Shown here: positions 17,298-25,914 of the stretch, one piece after another
How the letters are laid out: each line of letters begins with the position of its first letter
Numbering within the stretch: the first letter of the stretch is position 1
Assembly (NCBI RefSeq): GCF_002019605.1
Contig: NZ_KV917368.1
Span: 1,319,932 to 1,383,931, forward strand
DNA length: 64,000 nucleotides
From: Alkalihalobacterium alkalinitrilicum
GTDB lineage: Bacteria > Bacillota > Bacilli > Bacillales > Bacillaceae_F
Direction of reading: 5' to 3'
Notes under the pieces: generated by a model
Database searches by the model: none
What the model saw: the letters and a program-made list of their open reading frames with translations, nothing else
Told to the model about the DNA's origin: nothing
Program-made: the position numbers and the translations under genes

Positions 17298-18497
17298 TTA
17301 AGAAAGAATCAGTGAATGGTCTTTTTTATAATCTTTAATAGCCTGTTTCGCAATAACCATTTGGTGGATTTCATCAGGTCCGTCATAAATTCTTGCTGCA
17401 CGTGCTTCACGATACAATGCTTCTAGAGGTGTATCTTTGGTTAAACCGTACAAGCCAAGCACTTGAATCGCCCGATCTACAACGTGATTTACCATATGCG
17501 CTCCATATAATTTAATGAGCGACACTTCTTGTCTAGCTTCATCACCTTGATCCATTTTCCAAGCAGCTTGTAAAGTTAAAAGTCGAGCAGCTTGAATTTC
17601 TGTTACAGAATCAGCAATGAAATTTTGAATGGTTTGATCTTCACTCAATGATTTCCCGTTTTTCTCAGTCTTCGTAACATAATCAATTAATATCTCTAGA
17701 CTGCGTTCGGCCACACCCAACCAGCGCATCGCATGAGTAATTCTACCAGGACCAAGACGTAATTGAGCTAATTTAAAGCCATCACCACGATTACCTAACA
17801 TGTTTTCTTTTGGGATTCTACAATTTGTAAAAAGAACTTCACAGTGTCCACCAACCATATGTTCACCCATAACATCAACTTCCCTAACAATTTCACAACC
17901 AGGTGTATCAGCATCAACAAGGAATAAACTCATTCTTTTATGAGGGGGGGCTTCAGAATCTGTTACAACCATTACGATAGAAAATGCTGCACCCACAGCC
18001 CCTGTTGAAAACCATTTATATGCATTAATCACCCATTCTTCTCCATCTAAATGAGCTATCCCTCGAAGCATACGCGGGTCTGAACCTGAAACTTCTGGCT
18101 CCGTCATAGCAAAGTAAGATCGAATTTCTCCATTTACAAGTGGTTTAAAATATTTTACTTTCTGTTCTGGTGTCGCGGCATGCCATAATATTTCTGAATT
18201 CCCTGAGTCTGGTGCCATTGATCCAAAAATGTACGGTGCAATGGGGCTTCTACCAATGACTTCAGAAAGTAGACCCAAGGATACAAAACCCATACCAGTT
18301 CCACCTGCTTCTTTCGGAAGATGAGCTGCCCACATTCCTAAACTTTTTACTTTTTCTTGTAATGGTTTTAATAAGTCATCAGGTAATCCCCGGTGAGATA
18401 TCATATACTTTTCATTTACATAAACATATTCATCCATAAACTCTGTTGCTTTTTTTAGTAAGTCTTTTTGCTCTTTCGATGGATTAAAATGATACAA
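17298..18497 (-). CDS. Acyl-CoA dehydrogenase (ACAD10/11-like)
   Basis: The 399-residue full-length enzyme has an N-terminal helical domain, a middle beta domain with AMTEPEVSGSDPRML (FAD/substrate motif) and INAYKWFSTGA, and a C-terminal domain with QVLGLYGLTKDTPLEALYR and RIYDGPDEIH. The last motif carries Asp-Gly-Pro-Asp-Glu, as in ACAD10/11-type enzymes, instead of the YEGT of short-chain dehydrogenases. It oxidises acyl-CoA thioesters with FAD and passes electrons to ETF; chain length is not readable. The TTG start at 18497 has GGAG 9 nt upstream. Confidence 0.9.
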   Translation of the reverse strand: MYHFNPSKEQKDLLKKATEFMDEYVYVNEKYMISHRGLPDDLLKPLQEKVKSLGMWAAHLPKEAGGTGMGFVSLGLLSEVIGRSPIAPYIFGSMAPDSGNSEILWHAATPEQKVKYFKPLVNGEIRSYFAMTEPEVSGSDPRMLRGIAHLDGEEWVINAYKWFSTGAVGAAFSIVMVVTDSEAPPHKRMSLFLVDADTPGCEIVREVDVMGEHMVGGHCEVLFTNCRIPKENMLGNRGDGFKLAQLRLGPGRITHAMRWLGVAERSLEILIDYVTKTEKNGKSLSEDQTIQNFIADSVTEIQAARLLTLQAAWKMDQGDEARQEVSLIKLYGAHMVNHVVDRAIQVLGLYGLTKDTPLEALYREARAARIYDGPDEIHQMVIAKQAIKDYKKDHSLILS

Positions 18498-18755
18498 TTT
18501 GATTCACTCCCTCAAAATTAATGAATAACAACAAAGAAACAGCCTTCTTTTTTTCCATAAGTCCCCCTATCTTAATTTAACTAAAATTTTATAAAAATTC
18601 TGTGATTTTAATCATAATTCAATAAGTTGATACAATTGCATGTAGTTTCGCTCACGATTCGGAAAAAACAGTTGCTTTTAGAATATTTCATTTTTCATAG
18701 TAGAAAATAATGCTGTATAAGTTGAGAAAAAACAACAATTTTCAGGAGTTTTAGT

Positions 18756-19466
18756 ATGGCGGAGCATATTGAAGTAATCATTCGGTCGATTATGGCATTT
18801 ACCATTTTATTAATAGGTGCGCGTTTATTAGGTAAACAACTCATTTCACAGATGAATACAATGGATTTTATTGCAGCAATTTCGTTAGGTTCAATCACTG
18901 CGAATTTAGCTTTTAATACAACGATTGCCATTCATCATTTTCTGCTTGCCTTTTTCATATTTATTTTTGTTAGCCTCGTAACAGCTTTTATCTCTATGAA
19001 AAATAGAAAGGCGAGAAAGTTTTTTGCTGGGGATCCAACCATTCTCATACAGAACGGCAGAGTATTAGAGGCAAATATGCGAAAGATGCGTTATACATTT
19101 GATTATTTAAATCAACAGCTTCGAGAACGGGATGTTTTTAATATTGAAGAGGTATTGTTTGCAATTATTGAACCGAACGGGACGTTAACGGTGTTAAAAA
19201 AGCCACAATATCGTACGGTTACAAAACAGGACTTAAACTTACCTGCACCTCCTGAAACGAAATTACCAATTGAATTAATTATGGATGGAGAGATTTTGGA
19301 AAAGAATTTACAAGAAAACGATCTTAGTCATTGTTGGTTAGCGAGCGAGGTAAAGAAGCGGAATTATTCCCTTAATGATGTGGCTTATGCGGTGCTCTCA
19401 CCAAATGGAAATGTCTACATTGATACATATCGGGATCACATAGTATCTCCTATTGATAAAGAATAA
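18756..19466 (+). CDS. DUF421 (YetF/YrbG-like) membrane protein
   Basis: The 236-residue protein has three N-terminal membrane helices (about 8-25, 35-52, 60-80) and a soluble C-terminal domain. Family motifs are GARLLGKQLISQMNTMDF, SLGSITANLA, FFAGDPTILIQNG and the repeated VLFAIIEPNG/DVAYAVLSPNG. YetF-type proteins are abundant in spore formers and some are in spore membranes; the molecular function is unsettled. ATG at 18756 follows CAGGAG. The gene's TAA stop overlaps the first bases of dispersed repeat copy 4, so its true C-terminus may have been altered slightly. Confidence 0.88.
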   Translation: MAEHIEVIIRSIMAFTILLIGARLLGKQLISQMNTMDFIAAISLGSITANLAFNTTIAIHHFLLAFFIFIFVSLVTAFISMKNRKARKFFAGDPTILIQNGRVLEANMRKMRYTFDYLNQQLRERDVFNIEEVLFAIIEPNGTLTVLKKPQYRTVTKQDLNLPAPPETKLPIELIMDGEILEKNLQENDLSHCWLASEVKKRNYSLNDVAYAVLSPNGNVYIDTYRDHIVSPIDKE

Positions 19467-19664
19467 AGTGAAACTACCATAAGTGGGGGTTTCCTCTTTC
19501 CGACTGATGGTTAGTTGAGGCCCACACGATGTGGATCACACAGACGTTGCCACAGGACGTGGCGCATTTAATCTGTGTTCATTTAGTTGTTACTAGCAGT
19601 TTATCCCCCACTAATCCTTCTGGGATCCTCGAAGTCTTGAAGTGGGGGTATTACTGCCAGTTTC
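19463..19664 (+). repeat. Dispersed repeat copy 4 (near full length)
   Basis: The copy contains the left end ATAAAGTGAAACTACC, stem 1 (partly degenerate), the CCCACAC-GATGTGG hairpin, CACAGACGTTGCCACAGGAC, CTGTGTTCATTTAG, and the right-end stem CCCCCAC/GTGGGGG around TCCTCGAAGTC, then TATTACTGCCAG. It starts three bases before the end of the upstream gene. Confidence 0.8.
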
Positions 19665-19686
19665 TCTGGGCTAAATGAAAACATAA

Positions 19687-19720
19687 AAAAGACACTGCGC
19701 ACTGATGTACATTGTCTTTT
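19687..19720 (-). terminator. Terminator after CN-hydrolase gene
   Basis: AAAAGACA pairs with TGTCTTTT around an 18-nt loop, downstream of the minus-strand gene. Confidence 0.5.
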
Positions 19721-19777
19721 CTTGTGTAAGTTTAAATCATTCTAAATTAGGTTTAATCATTCTAGAGTTTTACGTAA

Positions 19778-20674
19778 TTAAAAATAAATGACATGAGGAT
19801 ATGTTCTTACTTTCACATCAACATCAAACCGACTTTTTCCGATCGTCATTCTTCCACTGTCCATCTGCGTCAAACTAGCCATATGAACAAAACTTGGCAC
19901 ATGTTCATCTTGATAAAAAGCAACATTTTCTTTAATTAATTGGATGCGGTCCCAATCTGTAAGTTCGACCATTTCTTTTGTTTCGTCTTGCTTTATGTAA
20001 TCTGTTGCTCTCTGAACTAAAGGTGTTTGTGTAGGTTTTTTCAATTTTTGATAAGGATTAGAAAAGATTGTCGTTTCAAAGATCCGAGCTAGTCTAAATT
20101 TATCTAAAATACGATAAACCGCTTGTTCCGCACCGTTACCGAAGTTTCCGGGAGTAATACAAAGATCAGCCTTCAAGTCTTCAATTTGTTTAACCCCTGC
20201 TAATAATGTATACATGTCAGAACAAATGACAAATAATATTGTTTTCTTTTCACCATTGATGTCAATTTCGACTTTGTTTAAATAGTCGTAGTCCCCTACA
20301 TTAATAGCAGGAAATTTCTCGTCATATTGTTTGCGCTCAAATGATTGTGGAGTTATTTTAGCTTGGGGTGTATGTACTTTTCCTTTTTTTGTGAAAATCG
20401 TTAAGGTGTTGTAGTTTTTTCCTGCTTCTGCTTCAGGTAAATCTACAGGAATGATATTAAGCGTAGTGATTATATTTATTTTTCGTTCTTTACTTACTTC
20501 TTTTAATTTTGAGAAAGCGATTTCAGAAAACTCCACTGTATTTCCTACATATTCAGGTAATACCGCAATTCCACCTACTGGAACGTCCTGCAATTGTTGC
20601 AGACAGTCTTCTAAAATGGTTGTTTCTTTACTAAGTGCATAACTTAAGACATACCAAGGATGGCTTGAATTCAT
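19778..20674 (-). CDS. Carbon-nitrogen hydrolase (nitrilase superfamily)
   Basis: The 298-residue protein keeps the Glu-Lys-Cys triad of the nitrilase superfamily: glutamate in AVLPEYVG (about residue 40), lysine in PQAKITPQ (about 105) and cysteine in VICSDMY (about 150). Such enzymes hydrolyse amides, nitriles or carbamoyl compounds; the branch is not recognisable, and sequence around the cysteine departs from common NIT motifs. It is monocistronic and bounded by dispersed repeat copy 4. Confidence 0.75.
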   Translation of the reverse strand: MNSSHPWYVLSYALSKETTILEDCLQQLQDVPVGGIAVLPEYVGNTVEFSEIAFSKLKEVSKERKINIITTLNIIPVDLPEAEAGKNYNTLTIFTKKGKVHTPQAKITPQSFERKQYDEKFPAINVGDYDYLNKVEIDINGEKKTILFVICSDMYTLLAGVKQIEDLKADLCITPGNFGNGAEQAVYRILDKFRLARIFETTIFSNPYQKLKKPTQTPLVQRATDYIKQDETKEMVELTDWDRIQLIKENVAFYQDEHVPSFVHMASLTQMDSGRMTIGKSRFDVDVKVRTYPHVIYF

Positions 20675-20820
20675 TTATTCTCCCCCTAAAACTTTAAATA
20701 CTATTTGTTTTAATATTCTAACACTTATTTCCTTGGCTGGATAGTTCACATAGTAAGAGTTTTCCATGTAAAAGTGTTATTGGCAGTAAAAAAGAAGAAC
20801 AACACGGCGTTAACAGGTGA

Positions 20821-21018
20821 TTAAATTCTGATCTGTTGATTATATCTTTCTAAACACTCTTTACAAATACACGCTTTGTTACGTTTTTCATCAGATATTA
20901 ATTTGAAAATTTCATCAGGGAAAGACTCCATACTACACCAGCATGATGGTTGATTTTGTTCATTTCCACAACGATTATCTTTATTACAAATAGGACATTT
21001 CTTAGCATCAATTGTCAT
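20821..21018 (-). CDS. Cysteine-rich CWC-type small protein
   Basis: Eight cysteines occur in 65 residues (KKCPICNKDNRCG, PSCWCSM, CICKECLE), the spacing of cysteine-rich CWC proteins that probably bind zinc. The ATG at 21018 is preceded by AAAGGAGAG. Function unknown. Confidence 0.75.
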   Translation of the reverse strand: MTIDAKKCPICNKDNRCGNEQNQPSCWCSMESFPDEIFKLISDEKRNKACICKECLERYNQQIRI

Positions 21019-21160
21019 CCTTCATTCTCTCCTTTCATATTTCAATTTTTTACTACCAATATTTAATTACCTGAAATGGACACGAAACACTCCTTATCGA
21101 TAATCAAATCAACCAATATAGCACATATTATAAGAAGAACAACGGAAAGGGGGGAATACA

Positions 21161-21292
21161 ATGAAGAAACAAGGAAAACAATTACGAAAAGATAAACGAC
21201 AAGAACCGCTACAAAACATCGGCGACACTTCAAATAAAGCAAACAAACAGCCTGTCCCCCAACCTAAAGATTATGAAGACATTGAATATTAA
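21161..21292 (+). CDS. Small hydrophilic protein
   Basis: The 43-codon frame starts at ATG 21161 behind an unusually strong GGAAAGGGGGGA site. The product begins MKKQGKQLRKDKRQEP, is rich in Lys, Gln and Asn, and ends in an acidic DYEDIEY tail. No cysteine or hydrophobic segment is present. The composition and the YfhD-like neighbour suggest a spore-associated protein, but the family was not recognised. Confidence 0.7.
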   Translation: MKKQGKQLRKDKRQEPLQNIGDTSNKANKQPVPQPKDYEDIEY

Positions 21293-21327
21293 GAAATACA
21301 ATTAACATTCTAAGGAGACGATGATTA

Positions 21328-21504
21328 ATGGGACGAGCTAGAAAACAAAAAGCACGTGACAAAAATAAAGCGGGCTTACCACAAACACCTAAAAAAGACA
21401 TTAAAACAGATGATCAAGATTTAGAGCTTGCAAAAGAACTCGATGATCGTTATGAATTAAAAGCAAGGCCAGGCTATTCTCCAACTGAAGTTGAACGTAA
21501 ATAA
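21328..21504 (+). CDS. YfhD-like small protein
   Basis: The 58-residue hydrophilic protein starts MGRARKQKARDKNKAGLPQ and continues with a DIKTDDQDLELAKEL core, the pattern of the Bacillus YfhD family. These are small proteins of unknown function found in spore formers. AGGAG lies upstream of ATG 21328; the out-of-frame ATG at 21321 is rejected. It lies 35 bp after the preceding small gene, so both are probably one transcript ended at 21533-21570. Confidence 0.78.
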   Translation: MGRARKQKARDKNKAGLPQTPKKDIKTDDQDLELAKELDDRYELKARPGYSPTEVERK

Positions 21505-21532
21505 AAGGCATTAAAGTATAGGTATTATAAGC

Positions 21533-21570
21533 TATACAAACAGTGGAAAATAGTTTCCACTGTTTGTATA
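21533..21570. terminator. Strong terminator, 17-bp perfect stem
   Basis: TATACAAACAGTGGAAA pairs exactly with TTTCCACTGTTTGTATA with a 4-nt loop; A/T runs allow use from either side. Confidence 0.85.
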
Positions 21571-21647
21571 AAAACTAGTAATTAATATTGCAATTTTAGT
21601 AACCACTTAGCTGCTTTACCTCGTTTTGATAACGCTCACAAAATAGA

Positions 21648-22595
21648 TTATTTCACCTGATAATACCATTGTCCTTCCCGAAGTTCTTTCGTACATTCCT
21701 TTTGATGGTATAAGTACTCCAAATGAGCAACCGTCTCTCCTAGCGCAAAACGGACATCATGAATGGTAAATTCTTTTTGAAATAGTTTTTTACAAGCTTC
21801 GATTACATTAATTCCTTGACCAATAATATCATATGTCTCTTCTATACGTTCTTTATGATGATGAATGATTTCATCAATCCGTTGATTGGCATTATAAAAT
21901 GGTTTTCCGTGAGATGGTATTACAAAGTTTGCTTCTAATTCCCTTGTTTTCTCTAATGATTGTAAATAAGTAGCTAACGGGTTTTGTAAACTGTAAACAT
22001 GGTACGAAATATTCGGTGTAATTTTCGGAAGGATATGGTCTGTAGAAAATAAGATACTTTTCTCTCTATTAAAAAAACAGACTAAGCCTCCTGAATGACC
22101 TGGTGTAAAGATGACTTCATATTCGTATTTGCCAATGTTTACTTTCATTCCTTCATCAAAATGATGGTTAATTGTAGGGTGTGGGGTTACTTTCCCTATA
22201 AATCCTCTAGTATCTTCTGAAAGTTTATTGATCATCTCAGCTGGTAAGCCACATTGGTAATAGAAAGACTGGTACGCGCGTGTTGTATCGGGTTCCCAAG
22301 CTATTTTTGCCACTTTGGCATCTTCTCGTGACATCCATACTTTGGCTTCAGTATATTCTTGAAGTTGTCCTGCATATCCGTAATGATCGGGATGATAATG
22401 GGTTAGAAAAAGGTTGGAAACTTTTTTCCCTCGAAGTGTATTTAACCACATTTCCTTTGAAGTACTATTATTTAAGCCTGTATCGATAACTGTAACGGTC
22501 CCATCCTCACTCTCAGCTACAAAACAATTAACATGGTTCAATCTAAAAGGTAAATCGATCGTTACCATCTTGACCCCTAACTCATTTAAATTCAT
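21648..22595 (-). CDS. MBL-fold metallo-hydrolase
   Basis: The 315-residue metallo-beta-lactamase fold protein has LTHYHPDHYGYAG (HxHxDH, about 80-92), FTPGHSGG and the final histidine in VIPSHGKPF, giving a complete dinuclear site. A C-terminal helical region (about 250-315) with IDEIIHHHKERIEE resembles the LACTB2-like substrate-binding extension. The substrate is unknown. The protein differs from the dioxygenase-type MBL proteins at 9-14 kb in spacing and lacks their conserved tail. It is monocistronic. Confidence 0.85.
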   Translation of the reverse strand: MNLNELGVKMVTIDLPFRLNHVNCFVAESEDGTVTVIDTGLNNSTSKEMWLNTLRGKKVSNLFLTHYHPDHYGYAGQLQEYTEAKVWMSREDAKVAKIAWEPDTTRAYQSFYYQCGLPAEMINKLSEDTRGFIGKVTPHPTINHHFDEGMKVNIGKYEYEVIFTPGHSGGLVCFFNREKSILFSTDHILPKITPNISYHVYSLQNPLATYLQSLEKTRELEANFVIPSHGKPFYNANQRIDEIIHHHKERIEETYDIIGQGINVIEACKKLFQKEFTIHDVRFALGETVAHLEYLYHQKECTKELREGQWYYQVK

Positions 22596-22751
22596 TTTAT
22601 TAATACCTCCATCTCTACTGGTTACAGATCCCTTAATTTTTTTCGGAATTTACTTTCATCTTCATGAGATTATAGTGAACCTAACCTTAAATTTACTTTT
22701 TGAATTTTCATTCTATTTATTGATTATACACTTTACCGATCGTGTAATCAC

Positions 22752-23275
22752 TCATTTTGCTTTGATTCGGTCTTGTAGATCAATATCGGGTAAGTTTTCT
22801 TGAAAATAAAGGACGTGATGTTCTTCAAAATAGTATAGGAATACATCTCTGTAGATGTATTTGTCTGGAAAATGAAATACTCTCCCTGTCAATAGGGAGA
22901 GTTACATGAAACTTGAACTTTAACCTCATTAGGAATATCACCTTGTTGTAGTTGTTGATCTAAATGATTTAAGAACTGTTCAATGTTGAAGATCGATACT
23001 CCTGACTCATTTCCCAAAAAAATTTGATATCTGCCTATTACGCCCATTGACTTTTACAGTGAGATTAGATTTCTCACCTAGTGTACGAGCCTGCCCTTCA
23101 ATAGATCTAAAAGGATTTCCGCTTTCTTTTTTGGGCTGTTTTTCCTCGACGGGTTTACGTTCGTCTTCAAATATTAATCGCTCTTTATTCCTTTCTCGTT
23201 TGAATAACTTTTTACCTAATAAACTAATTGGTGCTCGAATGATCGTCCTAGTTAACCCTGGAAAGCAGCAATAAT
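22752..23275 (-). pseudogene. Unrecognised gene with at least two frameshifts
   Basis: The minus strand gives three consecutive protein-like blocks: KKLFKRERNKERLIFEDER with FRSIEGQARTLGEKSN; NESGVSIFNIEQFLNHLD with GDIPNEVKVQVSC; and VFHFPDKYIYRDVFLYYFEE with LPDIDLQDRIKAK. A shift lies in an A7 run (plus strand) near 23018-23026 and another near the inverted repeat ACTCTCCCT/AGGGAGAGT at 22879-22902. No start codon with a ribosome binding site was found at the 5' end. The product family is not recognised. The plus-strand frame at 23047-23274 is judged to be a shadow. Confidence 0.4.
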
Positions 23276-23465
23276 TTCCCTAACTGCCTTTAAAAAAAAT
23301 AAAAATAAGTAATCTTTATACTTTGAATGAATGATGGCATACCGTATAGAAAAGTTAACATATTGCTATCAGATATATAGCGAAATGATATCAGTTGATA
23401 AACCTTATAAGATCAACCATCTTTTCCATTTGTTTCTTACTAGTTTAATGAAATCATTTTATAAA

Positions 23466-25649
23466 TTAATAAGGTATTTTGAGAGAAAGTGTATACAAAA
23501 TTTTACTTTGGTCTTCTTCGGACAGCGAATGTAGATTTTCGATTGTTGGTTTAAATTGTTCGAAATACGAATTCAGTTGTTCCGGGAGACCTTCTTTCAT
23601 AAATTCATCATATTGCTTACAGGCAATTTGGAGTGCCTTTTTTGCCTCATGTGAATATTTTTTTCCTGCTATTTGCAATACAGACGTTTTTTCAAATAAT
23701 ATACCTAGACCGATGGAACGAAGTGTATAACGATTTACTGAATGATTACAAATTTTATAGGCTTGATCATACTTTTCAATTGCTGCTTTCAAACGATTTG
23801 TTTTTCCTAAATAATACGCATGTTTCCATAGGATAATTTCATAAGGATGTTCTTTCACATCTATACTAAACAATGTTTGTTCAATTTTACTTTTTACCCA
23901 TTGTTCGTACATTCGTTCTGCTAAATCGAATTCGTTACATTCATACGCGCTGACCAAAGCTCTTGAATAATGCATCGCTCCAAAGATTTGGTCTATATAC
24001 CTTGCTTCGTGAATTTTTTTCATAAGTGTCTGTAGATCATTTGTTGATTTATAGGTAGTTTGAAATGCCTTCCCTAACCATTTAAGTGCTTCAATCGGTT
24101 CTTTTGCTTCACACTCAATTTGACAACGATATTGATATTGCCGGTTTAAATCGCTTTGAGTTGAAAACTCTTCAATTGCATCATCTGAATCTTTTCGTGC
24201 AAGTACTATTTGCTCTCGATCTTCGCGAATTAAAAAGCTTCTCGCTTGTAGACGGGTCCCTAGAACTTTTCCTTTTAAATTTGACTTCATATCTTCAGAA
24301 AAAAGGGATAAATCTTCTAATAAACTGATGGACAGTAACTCAAAAGATGTATCAATAAATTTTTGAACTTTATTCATTCCATCAATGGTTCCTTGAAAAT
24401 CGTAGGTGTTCATACGATGAACCCCTTCCAATATCATATAACCAATTACATCGTCTATAGTTTCCCATCTACCAGCAAGTTGGTCTAATAACGAACGGCT
24501 AATTTCGATTTGCTCAGATCCAAGAATGACATTTCCTCGATGGTTCGCAATCTTTAATAAGTTAATATAAACTTTAAAGAAAAACCGTTTCTCTTTTACC
24601 CCAGCTTTAGCAAGAGCTGGAGCTACTTCATGTTTAATTAATTCTAGCATTCTTGTAGCTTTATCAAAATTACGATCGATCGAAATGAGCGTTTCAACAT
24701 GATTTTCTACGATCGAAAGCTGTGTAGCTTGTGCAAATTCTGGTATCTGGGTTAATTTCGTTGCAATTAACTGAAGATAATAGCTGTAATCCAAATCTTC
24801 TTCAATTGTAGTTGCTATCTCAGTACTTACATAAGAAGGCTTTACTGATGTTGCAGTTTTCGCATCCAACCATTCAAATAATGCCTCACCGATAGTTCCT
24901 GCCATTAACGAACGTCGGATCGCCGCTTCTGTTGCATGTTCAAATACTGAAAATACGAAAGCAGGCTTATAGAGGTTTCGGAGTAATTCTCTTGTTACAT
25001 CAGTGAATTTTCTGCCGTCCTGAACAAACCACGAATGACATACAACATCTGCGAGCATTAAACGTGGGTTCGATTTTGCTGAATCTAATTGAAATGACCA
25101 GTTCCAGTTACTGCCGTTCATAAGATTTCTTCTCGCCATACTCAAAGCAATTTTTTCTGCTAGGCGCTCTTTATATTCATAGTCTTTAATTAATATCGTT
25201 TCTTGTCTATCTTGCATTCCATCTACTTTTACTCGGTTAGCTGCAAGAATGGATAGTTTAATCTCTTCGTGTTCAGCTGCTAGAGTTTGTAGTAATTGAA
25301 TGATCCCTTCAGCCAGAATATTTAAGTAGGTCATATCACTGTTAACAATATCAATTCTTTCTTCATTTTCAAAAATGATAAGTCGAGCGTCCTCGTCAAT
25401 ACACTTTTGTAAAAGTTCAACTGCCATCTCGCCATATTTGTTTCCATGTAATTCCGTACCATGTATGTATCTTTCTTTTATATTGTATTTCTCTCTTGTT
25501 TGCGTAACTAATGCAGAAGCCCATTGATCATTGTTCTTTTTTACTGGAACGAGCATTCCACCTACAATGGAAGGGGCACCAGTTTTCTTTTGTTCATCAA
25601 TAAAATTTCCGCTTTCATCTAACCATAATTCAAAATTTGCAACAGACAT
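23466..25649 (-). CDS. Large DUF3800-like protein with helical-repeat C-terminus
   Basis: The first about 240 residues look like a DUF3800/RNase H-like domain: a strand ending LWLDESGNF, RYIHGTELHG, a strand with LSILAANR, and QLDSAKSNPRLMLADVVCHS with acidic residues in the places expected for a metal site. The remaining about 480 residues are helical, with TPR-like features (EALKWLGKAFQTTYKS, AIEKYDQAYKICNHS). At 727 residues it is much longer than ordinary DUF3800 proteins (about 200-260). GGGGGA lies about 7 nt before ATG 25649, which displaces the upstream start at 25664. It is monocistronic. Function unknown; DUF3800 has been associated with nuclease-like folds, and a nucleic-acid role is only an inference. 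Confidence 0.65.
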   Translation of the reverse strand: MSVANFELWLDESGNFIDEQKKTGAPSIVGGMLVPVKKNNDQWASALVTQTREKYNIKERYIHGTELHGNKYGEMAVELLQKCIDEDARLIIFENEERIDIVNSDMTYLNILAEGIIQLLQTLAAEHEEIKLSILAANRVKVDGMQDRQETILIKDYEYKERLAEKIALSMARRNLMNGSNWNWSFQLDSAKSNPRLMLADVVCHSWFVQDGRKFTDVTRELLRNLYKPAFVFSVFEHATEAAIRRSLMAGTIGEALFEWLDAKTATSVKPSYVSTEIATTIEEDLDYSYYLQLIATKLTQIPEFAQATQLSIVENHVETLISIDRNFDKATRMLELIKHEVAPALAKAGVKEKRFFFKVYINLLKIANHRGNVILGSEQIEISRSLLDQLAGRWETIDDVIGYMILEGVHRMNTYDFQGTIDGMNKVQKFIDTSFELLSISLLEDLSLFSEDMKSNLKGKVLGTRLQARSFLIREDREQIVLARKDSDDAIEEFSTQSDLNRQYQYRCQIECEAKEPIEALKWLGKAFQTTYKSTNDLQTLMKKIHEARYIDQIFGAMHYSRALVSAYECNEFDLAERMYEQWVKSKIEQTLFSIDVKEHPYEIILWKHAYYLGKTNRLKAAIEKYDQAYKICNHSVNRYTLRSIGLGILFEKTSVLQIAGKKYSHEAKKALQIACKQYDEFMKEGLPEQLNSYFEQFKPTIENLHSLSEEDQSKILYTLSLKIPY

Positions 25650-25850
25650 GAAAAGTTCCCCCAAGGTTTGTATATTTGCTAGGTCTATTATATCACTTCA
25701 AAAATTAGGATGATGCTTTTTTAAAAGAATATGCTTCTATTCGTTTTAGAAATTAGTTATCTATCTATGATAAACTAGTAAAAAGAAATTGTTTTGTAGA
25801 TATATTCTCTACTGGTATCAGTTCTGGATAGATAATGTGACAAAGAATAT

Positions 25851-25898
25851 AAGACCAGAAATATTATTCGATTTATATTGAATAATATTTCTGGTCTT
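25851..25898 (-). terminator. Terminator after DAO-family gene, 19-bp perfect stem
   Basis: AAGACCAGAAATATTATTC pairs exactly with its complement at 25880-25898 around a 10-nt loop. Confidence 0.85.
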
Positions 25899-25914
25899 TA
25901 TGGGAAGCATTCAA

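Noticed and set aside
19463..19664. Firm assignment of the dispersed repeat as an IscB/TnpB guide RNA (HEARO type)
   Set aside because: Only a general resemblance in size and stem layout was seen, with no nuclease gene nearby, so it is kept as a hypothesis.
22879..22902. Rho-independent terminator
   Set aside because: The ACTCTCCCT/AGGGAGAGT repeat lacks a T run and lies within a probable decayed coding region, so it is mentioned only as an inverted repeat.
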